From positions 1 to 64,000 of the forward strand of contig CBCXVT010000023.1 in assembly GCA_965178635.1 (NCBI GenBank): 64,000 nt of DNA, written 5' to 3'. Below are positions 1 through 7,181 of the stretch, piece after piece. The position numbers and the translations under genes are program-made. Every line of letters starts with the position of its first letter. Position 1 is the stretch's first letter. Source of the DNA: GCA-2733415 sp965178635 (lineage in GTDB: Bacteria > Bacteroidota > Bacteroidia > Flavobacteriales > Flavobacteriaceae). The notes beneath the pieces are model-generated. The model was not told where the DNA came from. It saw only the letters and a program-made list of their open reading frames with translations, and did no database searches.

Positions 1-255
1 TTATCTCCAAATGGTGATGGCGTAAACGATTGCCTTATATTTGACGATTTAGAAACATTACAAGGGATATCTAAATTTCAAGTATTTAATAGATACGGAA
101 CTAAAGTGTATGAGAATGGTTCATACATAAAAGAATGGTGTGGGACAAATAATGATGGAGATGAATTGAAAAACGGAACATACTATTATATTTTAGAATT
201 TGAAGACGGTAGATCTCCAATTAGAAGTTGGATTTACATTAACACAAAAAACTAA
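1..255 (+). CDS. C-terminal end of a T9SS type-B (CHU_C) cargo protein, partial
   Basis: The frame is open from the first base and ends in TAA at 253-255, giving 84 residues that begin LSPNGDGVND. This opening and the later motifs FNRYGTKVY and NGTYYYIL are hallmarks of the gliding-motility-associated C-terminal domain (type-B sorting domain of the type IX secretion system). The domain directs export of large surface proteins such as SprB-like adhesins. Only the sorting domain lies in the window, so the passenger is unknown. The gene stops 25 bases before a PorP/SprF gene. The sprB-sprF pair of Flavobacterium johnsoniae has a similar order, where SprF is needed for export of its neighbour; a similar pairing here is inferred. 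Confidence 0.85.
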   Translation, partial: LSPNGDGVNDCLIFDDLETLQGISKFQVFNRYGTKVYENGSYIKEWCGTNNDGDELKNGTYYYILEFEDGRSPIRSWIYINTKN

Positions 256-280
256 ATTAACTAAGAATTTATATTATAAA

Positions 281-1202
281 ATGAAAAAAATAATTATAGC
301 AATGACGGTACTACTTACAGGAGTAAGTAGTACAGTTAACGCCCAGCAGGATCCGCAGTATACACAATACATGTATAACCAAGCGGTGATTAACCCAGCT
401 TATGCGGGATCAACCGAGAGCTTATCAATAACCACACTTTATAGAAATCAGTGGACTGGTTTTGAAGGTGCACCAAAAACCTTAACTTTTTCAGCACATA
501 GTCCAGTAGGAGAAAAGGTAGGATTAGGATTATCAGTAATATCAGACCAACACGGTCCTGTAAAAGAGAATAATATTTATGCAGATTTCTCATATACTAT
601 TGGATTAGGAGGAGCTCATAAATTGGCTTTAGGAGCAAAAGCAGGAGTTACGTTACATGATATAGGATTGTTTAGCGGAGTTAACACTCAGGTTTCAGGC
701 GATGAAGCATTTAGTGAAGATGTTAGTACTGCAACGCCAAACGCAGGTATTGGAGCGTTCTTTTATTCAGATAAATACTATGTAGGATTATCTATGCCTA
801 ACATGTTAAAAGGAACTTATTTAGATGTAAATGGCGCAGAGTATGGAAGTGATGAATTGCATTACTTTTTAACTGCAGGTTATGTATTTCAGTTAACAGA
901 AAACACTAAAGTTCAAGCCATCATTTTCATGGTAAAGTCTGAGTTACAATCTGCACTTATCATTTGATGTTAATGCAAACTTCTTGTTTTATGACAAGTT
1001 TGAGATAGGGGCCTCTTACCGAAATGAAGACTCGTTTAGTGGTTTAGTAGGGTTTGCTTTTTCAAAAAGTGTACGTATAGGATATGCTTATGATCATATT
1101 TTAACAGATATTAATGTAGCTGCCAAAGCATCACATGAAGTATTTTTACAATTTGATTTAAACTTTACAAAAAAGGTATCACGTTCACCAAGATTCTTCT
1201 AA
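281..1202 (+). pseudogene. PorP/SprF-family outer-membrane protein, frameshifted as sequenced
   Basis: The start is taken at the ATG at 281, which opens a signal peptide (MKKIIIAMTVLLTGVSS, cleaved near VNA-Q); the frame extending upstream lacks a signal. QDPQYTQYMYNQAVINPAYAGS is the typical start of mature PorP/SprF, a roughly 300-residue outer-membrane beta barrel of the type IX secretion system. The reading frame breaks at about 905-960 and resumes at 984 to finish with EVFLQFDLNF. Removing about four extra bases (one A near 904, two bases near 926, one A near 957) restores a continuous product of about 305 residues containing KFKPSF and LSFDVNANF. Three indels in 60 bases inside an otherwise perfect gene point to consensus error. 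It probably serves export of the upstream type-B cargo. Confidence 0.8.
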
Positions 1203-1218
1203 TTTAAAAAACAACAAA

Positions 1219-3129
1219 ATGAAAAAACACATATATACAGGGTTGTTCTTATTGGGGATTTTTAGTGTAAATGCCCAAAATAAAGAAACCGCAAAAGCAG
1301 ATAAATATTTTGATAATTTAGAGTATGTAAGCGCTATATCTGAATACCTAGAGGTAATAGAGGATGGTGCTGGCGATGATTATGTTTATGGTCGTTTAGC
1401 AGATACTTATTACAACGTATTCAATAGCACAGCAGCCGAACAATGGTATGCAAAAGTATTAGAAACAAGCCAAAGTCCAGAACATTATTTCCGTTACGCC
1501 CAAATGTTAAAAGCTAATGGAAAGTATGATCAAGCTAACGCAGCAATGGATAAATTTGCTAGCATAGCACCTAATGATGCTCGTGCTATAGCTCATAAAA
1601 GCAATCCGAATACTGTAGCGAGTTTGTTGGATGACACTCCAAAATTTACAGTAAAGCCATTAGAAGGGTTTAATAGTAAGTATTCAGAATTTGGTCCAAT
1701 AGAGCACGAAGGGAAAATATACTATGCTTCAGCACGAAGTGGAAAGTCAAGAAAGTACGGGTGGAATGAAGAGCCGTATTTAGACATTTACAGTTCTGAT
1801 TTAGATGCCGCTTCAGGTGAATTATCTAACGAAAGCACATTAGGAAGTAAAATAAATACGAAGTTTAACGAAGGAACAGTAAGTTTTAGTCCAGAGGGAA
1901 CAACGATGTATTTTTCAGGAGAAAGCTTAGATAGAGATGCTGGATTATTTGGTAAGAAGTTTAAAAAAGACGCTACTGGAAAAAGTACGATTAATATTTA
2001 TTCTGCAAGTTTAGAAAATGGCGAGTGGGCTAATGTATTGACTTTACCATTTAACATGGAAAACCATAATACAGGAGATCCAGCAGTAAGTTTAGATGGA
2101 AAACGTTTGTATTTTAGTTCGGATAGAGAAGGAACAATGGGAGGATCAGATTTATGGTACGTAACCATTAATGAAGATGGTACTTATGGAGAGCCTGTAA
2201 ATTTAGGGTCTGATATAAATACAGAAGGCTCAGAGCGTTTCCCATACATTAGTAGTAAAAATATTTTATATTTCTCATCAAACGGACGCCCTGGATTAGG
2301 GATGTTAGATGTATTTGCATCACAAATGACAGGAGATAGTTTTGGTTCAGTACGTAATTTAGGAGCGCCAATCAACTCAGGTAAGGATGATTTTAGTTAT
2401 ACGGTAAATGAAGAGTCTCAACAAGGATTCTTTGCATCAAACCGTGAGGGAGGTTCAGGAAGTGATGATATTTATCGATTTGATCAGATTGTACCAGTAT
2501 GTGATGTTGTTTTAACGGTACAAGTAGTAGATAGTAAAACAGGAGCTGCATTAAGTTTAACATCAGTAGCTATTTTTGATGAAAATAGTAACAAAGTCGC
2601 TACAAAAACTACCGATGAAAACGGATATGTAGAGTTTAAATATGAGTGTGACCAAGCCTTTAAGGTAGAAGCAAACAAAGAGTTGTATTTAAACAATAGC
2701 ATTGATGTAGCTAAAACAGACGATGCCGAAGTATCAAAACAAATCGCTTTAGAAGAGATAATAGTAGATAATAAAGTTGTGTTAAATCCAATATTCTTTG
2801 AGTTAGATAAGCATAACATTACTGCACAAGGAGCTGCTGAGTTAGACAAGTTGGTAGAGGTTATGAATACTTATCCAAAGATGATCATACGTGCGGAGTC
2901 GCATACAGATTCAAGAGGAGAAGATAATTATAACTTAAAATTATCTGACAGAAGAGCGAAGTCAACTGCACAGTATGTAATATCAAAAGGAATATCATCC
3001 GATAGAATTACTGGAGTAGGAATGGGAGAAACTCAATTAATCAATGAGTGTTCAAACGGGGTTAAATGTTCAAAAGAAGCACATCAAGCCAACCGTAGAT
3101 CAGAATTTATTATAGTTAAAAAAGACTAA
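1219..3129 (+). CDS. PorE-like TPR / PD40 propeller / OmpA-C protein
   Basis: This 636-residue exported protein has a signal peptide (cleavage after VNA at about residue 19). Helical TPR-like repeats follow to about residue 110, then WD40/PD40 beta-propeller blades at about 150-420 (FSPEGTTMYFSG, VSLDGKRLYFSSDREG). A carboxypeptidase-regulatory-like fold spans about 430-510, and an OmpA-C peptidoglycan-binding domain spans about 520-636. The OmpA module keeps D564 in HTDSRG, LSDRRA at 575-580 and NRRSEF at 625-630. The order TPR-propeller-CRD-OmpA is that of PorE, which ties the type IX translocon to peptidoglycan in Porphyromonas gingivalis. The gene starts 16 bases after the PorP/SprF gene, so both are probably co-transcribed. 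It could equally be the OmpA partner dedicated to one SprF rather than the main PorE. Confidence 0.8.
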   Translation: MKKHIYTGLFLLGIFSVNAQNKETAKADKYFDNLEYVSAISEYLEVIEDGAGDDYVYGRLADTYYNVFNSTAAEQWYAKVLETSQSPEHYFRYAQMLKANGKYDQANAAMDKFASIAPNDARAIAHKSNPNTVASLLDDTPKFTVKPLEGFNSKYSEFGPIEHEGKIYYASARSGKSRKYGWNEEPYLDIYSSDLDAASGELSNESTLGSKINTKFNEGTVSFSPEGTTMYFSGESLDRDAGLFGKKFKKDATGKSTINIYSASLENGEWANVLTLPFNMENHNTGDPAVSLDGKRLYFSSDREGTMGGSDLWYVTINEDGTYGEPVNLGSDINTEGSERFPYISSKNILYFSSNGRPGLGMLDVFASQMTGDSFGSVRNLGAPINSGKDDFSYTVNEESQQGFFASNREGGSGSDDIYRFDQIVPVCDVVLTVQVVDSKTGAALSLTSVAIFDENSNKVATKTTDENGYVEFKYECDQAFKVEANKELYLNNSIDVAKTDDAEVSKQIALEEIIVDNKVVLNPIFFELDKHNITAQGAAELDKLVEVMNTYPKMIIRAESHTDSRGEDNYNLKLSDRRAKSTAQYVISKGISSDRITGVGMGETQLINECSNGVKCSKEAHQANRRSEFIIVKKD

Positions 3130-3163
3130 TGTTCTGATAATAATTTTTAAGTGTAATCAATTC

Positions 3164-3196
3164 AAAACCTCAGCCTTGCTGGGGTTTTGTTTTTAC
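3164..3196 (+). terminator. Rho-independent terminator after the PorE-like gene
   Basis: An 11-bp stem (AAAACCTCAGC with GCTGGGGTTTT, one G-T wobble) with loop CTT is followed by a T-rich run. Confidence 0.85.
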
Positions 3197-3205
3197 TTAC
3201 ATTTG
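3176..3205 (+). promoter_or_regulatory. Bacteroidota-type promoter inside the preceding terminator
   Basis: TTG at 3176-3178, a 19-base spacer and TACATTTG at 3198-3205 match the consensus TTG-N19-TAnnTTTG exactly. The -33 element lies in the terminator loop. It would drive the gene starting at 3231. Confidence 0.65.
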
Positions 3206-3230
3206 TAGTTTAGGAATTCTAAAATAGAAA

Positions 3231-4130
3231 ATGTCAACAAAGCCTAACAATATTGTATTTAAAATTATAAAATTTCTATATGAAAACTTCATAATCATTT
3301 TACCTTTGTTGGTAGGTTCTAACTTGTTGATTCAGAGTTTAAATAGTAATGATTTAACAATCTATTTGTATGAGCATGAACAGATAGGAGTGCAATACCA
3401 ATCAAAATTTGAAGTTTATAATGAAGGTATGGCAATATCAAAATATGAACTAATTCAACCATTGATTATTAATTTACAAAAGGAAAATGCAATTGTAGAT
3501 TTTGATTTGATAGAGAAAAATCCAGAAGCAATAAAAGTATGGTTTAGTAAATTAACAAAAACAAAATTGAAGGTTGATTTTGATTTGTTAAATGAATCAG
3601 AAAGTCTAAAGTTTTCAGTACGAACTACACAGCCCATAGAAAAATTTACAGTATCCTCTCGTATAAAAAATATAGAGGACGTAGTGACATACCATTATAA
3701 AATTAAACCAAAATTTTATGATAGGATAGGTAAGTTTTGGATATTCTTACTATTATTTAGTATTATAACATTTATAGATGCTGCTTTGTTGGTCTCTAAA
3801 AACAAGCAATTAAAAAATATTCTAAATCTTATTGACACATTATCTAATACGACAGAAAAAACAGTATTCTTAAGCGCGTATAAACAGGGGTATACTGAAT
3901 ATAAAATTCGCTTTAAAAGAAATAGAGAGACAATAGTTGCGGACATCAGTGTTTTATTTGATACATTAACACCTGATAATATAAGTGAGGTAACACAAAA
4001 AATGTATGTTGTTACAAAAAGAGCCGTGCTTTATAAATTACGAAAACCATATTTATTAATTAGTCCAGTTTTGTTTTTAATTAGTTTGATAGCAATTATT
4101 GGGTCAATTATTTTTTACGCAACATTTTAA
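3231..4130 (+). CDS. Uncharacterised inner-membrane protein, three predicted TM segments
   Basis: I do not recognise a family. The 299-residue protein has a hydrophobic segment near residues 15-35 (IIILPLLVGSNLLI), a second near 165-185 (FWIFLLLFSIITFIDAALLV) and a third at the C-terminus (LLISPVLFLISLIAIIGSIIF). Between the first two lies a soluble region of about 125 residues with alternating beta-type sequence, probably periplasmic; between the second and third is a cytoplasmic-looking Lys/Arg-rich stretch. It has its own good promoter and is followed 26 bases later by bshB1, with which it may be co-transcribed. No catalytic motif is visible. Confidence 0.65.
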   Translation: MSTKPNNIVFKIIKFLYENFIIILPLLVGSNLLIQSLNSNDLTIYLYEHEQIGVQYQSKFEVYNEGMAISKYELIQPLIINLQKENAIVDFDLIEKNPEAIKVWFSKLTKTKLKVDFDLLNESESLKFSVRTTQPIEKFTVSSRIKNIEDVVTYHYKIKPKFYDRIGKFWIFLLLFSIITFIDAALLVSKNKQLKNILNLIDTLSNTTEKTVFLSAYKQGYTEYKIRFKRNRETIVADISVLFDTLTPDNISEVTQKMYVVTKRAVLYKLRKPYLLISPVLFLISLIAIIGSIIFYATF

Positions 4131-4156
4131 TTAAATTTATATAGAAATCATTGACT

Positions 4157-4873
4157 ATGAAATTAGATATATTAGCTTTTGGTGCACACCCAGATGATAT
4201 TGAATTAGGCTGCGGTGCAACACTTGCAAAAGAAATAGCTTTAGGTAAGAAGGTTGGCATTATAGATTTAACCAGAGGAGAGCTTGGAACTCGTGGAAGT
4301 GCAACATTGAGAGATCAGGAAGCTGCAGCTGCAAAAGAAATATTAGGAGTGCATATAAGAGAGAATCTTGGTTTTGCTGATGGATTTTTTAGTAATGATA
4401 AAGCACATCAATTAGAAATCATTAAGATGATTCGTAAATACCAGCCAGAAATTGTATTGTGTAATGCAGTTGATGATAGACATATTGATCACCCTAAAGG
4501 AAGTCAATTAGTATCTGACGCCTGTTTCTTAAGCGGCTTGTTAAAAATTGAAACAGAAATTGATGGGCAACAACAAGATAAATGGCGACCTAAGCAAGTG
4601 TATCATTACATACAATGGAAATCGATAGAACCTGATTTTGTGGTTGATGTTACAGGGTTTATGGATGTTAAAGTGGCAGCAGTAAAAGCATATGGTTCGC
4701 AATTTTATGATCCTAAGAGTAATGAAGCAGAAACACCAATAACCAGTAAAAACTTTATTGATAGTATTGTATATCGTGCTCAGGATTTAGGGCGTTTAAT
4801 TGGAGTAGAAGCAGCAGAAGGTTTCACTGTAGAACGCTATGTTGGCGTAGATAGTTTATATGATTTGATATAG
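4157..4873 (+). CDS. bshB1: Bacillithiol biosynthesis deacetylase BshB1
   Basis: This 238-residue LmbE/PIG-L-fold Zn-dependent deacetylase removes the acetyl group from N-acetylglucosaminyl-malate, the second step of bacillithiol synthesis. The Zn-binding signature AHPDD is at residues 10-14 and the second ligand motif HIDHPKG begins at H109. A TTG six bases upstream is also in frame, but the ATG at 4157 gives the usual N-terminus MKLDILAFGAHPDD. Bacillithiol is the main low-molecular-weight thiol in many flavobacteria. No bshA or bshC is in the window. It may be transcribed with the membrane protein upstream. Confidence 0.9.
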   Translation: MKLDILAFGAHPDDIELGCGATLAKEIALGKKVGIIDLTRGELGTRGSATLRDQEAAAAKEILGVHIRENLGFADGFFSNDKAHQLEIIKMIRKYQPEIVLCNAVDDRHIDHPKGSQLVSDACFLSGLLKIETEIDGQQQDKWRPKQVYHYIQWKSIEPDFVVDVTGFMDVKVAAVKAYGSQFYDPKSNEAETPITSKNFIDSIVYRAQDLGRLIGVEAAEGFTVERYVGVDSLYDLI

Positions 4874-4928
4874 TAAATTGAACAAAATGAGCTGGTTGTA
4901 AATTTTATTGAAAAAAAGTAATTATTTT

Positions 4929-4970
4929 TTGTTTTAAAGTTAAAATATTACTTAAATTTGCACCCGCAAT
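4929..4970 (+). promoter_or_regulatory. tRNA-His promoter with CACCCGCAAT downstream box
   Basis: TTG at 4929-4931, a 21-base spacer and TAAATTTG at 4953-4960 fit the Bacteroidota promoter. The ten bases that follow, CACCCGCAAT, are identical to those after the -7 box of the tRNA-Lys/Leu unit at 40.36 kb. Confidence 0.6.
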
Positions 4971-4972
4971 AT

Positions 4973-5047
4973 GGTGGTTGTAGCTCAGTTGGTTAGAGCA
5001 TCGGTTTGTGGTACCGAGGGTCGCCGGTTCGAATCCGGTCTTCCACC
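4973..5047 (+). tRNA. tRNA-His (GTG)
   Basis: A cloverleaf can be drawn by hand. The D-arm is GCTC/GAGC, the anticodon stem is TCGGT/ACCGA around loop TTGTGGT (anticodon GTG), and the T-arm has loop TTCGAAT. The extra 5' G of histidine tRNAs is at 4973. The acceptor stem GTGGTTG/CTTCCAC has two apparent T-T oppositions at pairs 5 and 6. The 3' CCA is not fully encoded. Confidence 0.9.
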
Positions 5048-5055
5048 CAAAAGTA

Positions 5056-5087
5056 AAAGCCTTTCAGAAATGAAAGGCTTTTTTTGT
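5056..5087 (+). terminator. Terminator of tRNA-His
   Basis: An 11-bp perfect stem (AAAGCCTTTCA with TGAAAGGCTTT) with a GAAA loop is followed by a T run. Confidence 0.85.
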
Positions 5088-5106
5088 GAAATTAATCCTT
5101 GAATTT

Positions 5107-5143
5107 AATAAAAAAAGCTCTTCAAAATTATTGAAGAGCTTTT
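5107..5143 (-). terminator. Terminator of the M28 peptidase gene
   Basis: A GCTCTTCAA/TTGAAGAGC stem is flanked by an A run on the left and T run on the right. It can act for the minus-strand gene ending at 5169 and also from the tRNA side. Confidence 0.75.
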
Positions 5144-5168
5144 TAGTGTGTTATAATTAACCGAAAGA

Positions 5169-6212
5169 TTAGTTTCCGTCTCTATCAACTTTTATACGTT
5201 CGTCACTATTTGCTAATTCCCAAGCAGTATGGAAAATTAGTTTTGTACGCGTTGTCATTAATGGATAGTCAATTTTATCTGGTGTATCTGTTGGTTTGTG
5301 GTAATCTTCATGAATTCCACTAAAGAAAAATACAGAAGGCACGCCGTTTTTAGCAAAGTTATAATGATCAGAACGATAGTATATGCGTTGTGGGTCATTT
5401 CTATCGTTGTACTTATAATCTAATTTAAAATCTGTTAAGTTTTTATTAGCTTTAGTTACTGCAGCATCTAAATCAGTACTTAATCTATCTGCACCAATAA
5501 CGTACACATAGTTTGGTTCATTTTTATGCTCAGGATCTACACGACCAATCATATCAACATTAATATTGGCTACTGTATTAGCTAAAGGAAAAACAGGGTT
5601 CTCAGAATAAAAACGAGACCCGAATAAACCTTTCTCTTCACCTGTAACATGTAAGAATAGAATTGAACGTTTTGGCCCTTTTCCGTCTTTTTTTGCTTGA
5701 TTAAAAGCTTCAGCCATTTCTAACAAAGCCACAGTCCCAGATCCATCATCATCAGCACCATTGAAAATTTCACCATCATGATGACCAACATGGTCTAAAT
5801 GCGCTGAAATAACAATAACTTCTTCAGGTTTTTCTGACCCAACAATATATGCTAATACATTTTCCGAATCATTTTTTGCTTTTCCTTCAAAATAAGCTAC
5901 TGGAATAGGTTGGAAGTAATTATCCGTACCATAAGCAGATGGGACCCCCATTTTTTGATATTCTTTCTTTAAAAACTCAACAGCTTTCTTTTGCCCTGGT
6001 TCTCCGGTATCTCTACCTTCAAACTCATCTGATGCATAAATATATAAATCAGTTTTCATTTCTGCAGCAGTAATAGTATTTGCATATGCTGTTGCAAGTG
6101 ACGTTACAGCAACTGAGTTGGTTGTATTTGTTGTGGGGGTAGTAGTGGTGTCTTTTTGTGAACCACATGCTATAATGCATAAAGCAGGAATAGCTAAAAG
6201 TAGATGTTTCAT
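5169..6212 (-). CDS. M28-family zinc peptidase lipoprotein
   Basis: The 347-residue protein starts with a lipoprotein signal ending at C16 (LCIIAC), so it is envelope-anchored. A Ser/Thr/Asn-rich linker leads into an M28 aminopeptidase domain. Zn-ligand motifs are SAHLDHVG (H138, D140), GADDDGSG, TGEEKGLFGS with the catalytic Glu, NVDMIGR with an Asp ligand, and a terminal His in GIHEDYHKPTDTPD. All ligands of the co-catalytic di-zinc site appear present. It probably trims peptides in the periplasm or at the surface for nutrition. It stands alone, convergent with tRNA-His and divergent from ferritin. Confidence 0.85.
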   Translation of the reverse strand: MKHLLLAIPALCIIACGSQKDTTTTPTTNTTNSVAVTSLATAYANTITAAEMKTDLYIYASDEFEGRDTGEPGQKKAVEFLKKEYQKMGVPSAYGTDNYFQPIPVAYFEGKAKNDSENVLAYIVGSEKPEEVIVISAHLDHVGHHDGEIFNGADDDGSGTVALLEMAEAFNQAKKDGKGPKRSILFLHVTGEEKGLFGSRFYSENPVFPLANTVANINVDMIGRVDPEHKNEPNYVYVIGADRLSTDLDAAVTKANKNLTDFKLDYKYNDRNDPQRIYYRSDHYNFAKNGVPSVFFFSGIHEDYHKPTDTPDKIDYPLMTTRTKLIFHTAWELANSDERIKVDRDGN

Positions 6213-6363
6213 AAGTAGTTTTTGTATTAAAGTGGGAAAATACTAAAATTTAAATAGCTTTTTCATAAAAATATCTTAATAAAACATTCTTTAATAAAAG
6301 CGTTTTAATCTTTTAGAAGTACCTCTAAATTTATGTAACTTTACTTTTTTTAAAAGTAATATA

Positions 6364-6870
6364 ATGAAACAGGAAATAGAAAACTTATTGAATGACCAAG
6401 TGAGATATGAAGCAAATGCGTCAATGCATTATTTAGCAATGGCGTCTTGGGCAGATGTGAATGGGTATAATGGTGTGTCAGAATTTTTTTATGCTAATTC
6501 TGAAGAAGAACGTGTGCACATGATTAAATTGGTGAAATTTATTAATGAAAGGGGAGGTAATGCTATTATTCCCGCTTTATCAGCTCCTAAAAAAGAGTTT
6601 AAATCTTTAAATGAATTGTTTGAAGAATTTTTGTCAAGCGAAATATTTGTGACCCAAAAAATAAATGAAGTCATCTATGAATGTTTAAATCATAAAGACT
6701 ACAACACCCATAACTTTATGCAATGGTATGTTGCAGAGCAGTTAGAAGAAGAGGCACAGGCTAGAACAATGCTTGATAAATTAAACATTATTGGTAATGA
6801 TAAAACAGGCCACTATATGTTTGATAGAGATATTATGAGTCTTGTTCAAGTTACAGACGAACAAGCATAA
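6364..6870 (+). CDS. ftnA: Non-haem ferritin
   Basis: This 168-residue four-helix ferritin stores iron in the cytoplasm. Ferroxidase ligands are visible at E16 (VRYEANAS), E49 and H52 (EEERVH), and a Glu/Gln-rich helix around 120-130 (EQLEEEAQA) supplies the remaining residues. Length and motifs match bacterial FtnA rather than bacterioferritin, which would have a haem-binding Met and different spacing. It is followed by its own terminator, so it is monocistronic. Confidence 0.92.
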   Translation: MKQEIENLLNDQVRYEANASMHYLAMASWADVNGYNGVSEFFYANSEEERVHMIKLVKFINERGGNAIIPALSAPKKEFKSLNELFEEFLSSEIFVTQKINEVIYECLNHKDYNTHNFMQWYVAEQLEEEAQARTMLDKLNIIGNDKTGHYMFDRDIMSLVQVTDEQA

Positions 6871-6891
6871 TCTTTTTAACCAAAATGATTT

Positions 6892-6924
6892 AAGAACTAT
6901 TGAGTAATTGATGGTTCTTTTTTT
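6892..6924 (+). terminator. Ferritin terminator
   Basis: A nine-base stem AAGAACTAT/ATGGTTCTT (one wobble) is followed by a T run that also supplies the upstream edge of the next promoter. Confidence 0.75.
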
Positions 6925-6925
6925 A

Positions 6926-6933
6926 TATATTTG
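6926..6933 (+). promoter_or_regulatory. -7 promoter box before the cysteine-rich small ORF
   Basis: TATATTTG matches TAnnTTTG exactly and lies 36 bases before the ATG at 6970. A -33 TTG at the ideal spacing is not clear. Confidence 0.5.
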
Positions 6934-6969
6934 CACTTTATTTATATTTGGTTTAAATAAGTATAACAT

Positions 6970-7113
6970 ATGTTGCATACATCGATAATAATTTCTGCAC
7001 CTTGTAATGTCATTGCAAATGACTGTTCTTCTTGTGTAGATAAAAAAAGTAAATGCTGTAAAAAGTATAAGAAAAAAGGGAAGTCTAATTGTAAACGTTG
7101 CCCAAAGATTTAA
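6970..7113 (+). CDS. 47-residue cysteine-rich basic small protein
   Basis: ATG at 6970 opens a 47-codon frame ending TAA at 7111-7113. It has seven cysteines (residues 12, 19, 22, 29, 30, 41, 44), patterned C-x6-CxxC-x6-CC-x10-CxxC. A lysine-rich stretch (KKSKCCKKYKKKGKSN) fills the second half. Three features argue for a real gene: a consensus -7 box upstream, placement in a gap between well-defined units, and the paired CxxC motifs. The pattern could bind zinc, iron or an Fe-S cluster, and ferritin is upstream, but no function can be assigned. A short palindrome (7104-7119) overlaps its stop codon. Confidence 0.55.
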   Translation: MLHTSIIISAPCNVIANDCSSCVDKKSKCCKKYKKKGKSNCKRCPKI

Positions 7114-7149
7114 ATCTTTTAATTTTAGAATAGTCACATAAAAATTGAC

Positions 7150-7157
7150 TATATTTG
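7150..7157 (+). promoter_or_regulatory. -7 promoter box of guaB-purM
   Basis: TATATTTG matches TAnnTTTG exactly, 25 bases before the guaB ATG. No clear -33 TTG at N19 is visible. Confidence 0.6.
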
Positions 7158-7159
7158 CA

Positions 7160-7179
7160 TGCAATTATTACTAATTGCA
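7160..7179 (+). promoter_or_regulatory. Inverted repeat at the predicted guaB transcription start
   Basis: TGCAATTA and TAATTGCA form a perfect 8-bp inverted repeat with a 4-base spacer, between the -7 box and the guaB ATG. It is a candidate operator or leader hairpin. Confidence 0.4.
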
Positions 7180-7181
7180 CT

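Noticed and set aside
2484..2849. A 121-codon minus-strand ORF
   Set aside because: It is the antisense shadow of the PorE-like gene, which has clear domains in the plus frame.
6781..7164. A 127-codon minus-strand ORF across the ferritin-guaB gap
   Set aside because: It crosses the ferritin end, its terminator and the cysteine-rich ORF, and its residues are low-complexity.
7155..7181. TTG at 7155 as the guaB start
   Set aside because: It lies inside the -7 promoter box, and the ATG at 7182 gives the standard 490-residue enzyme.
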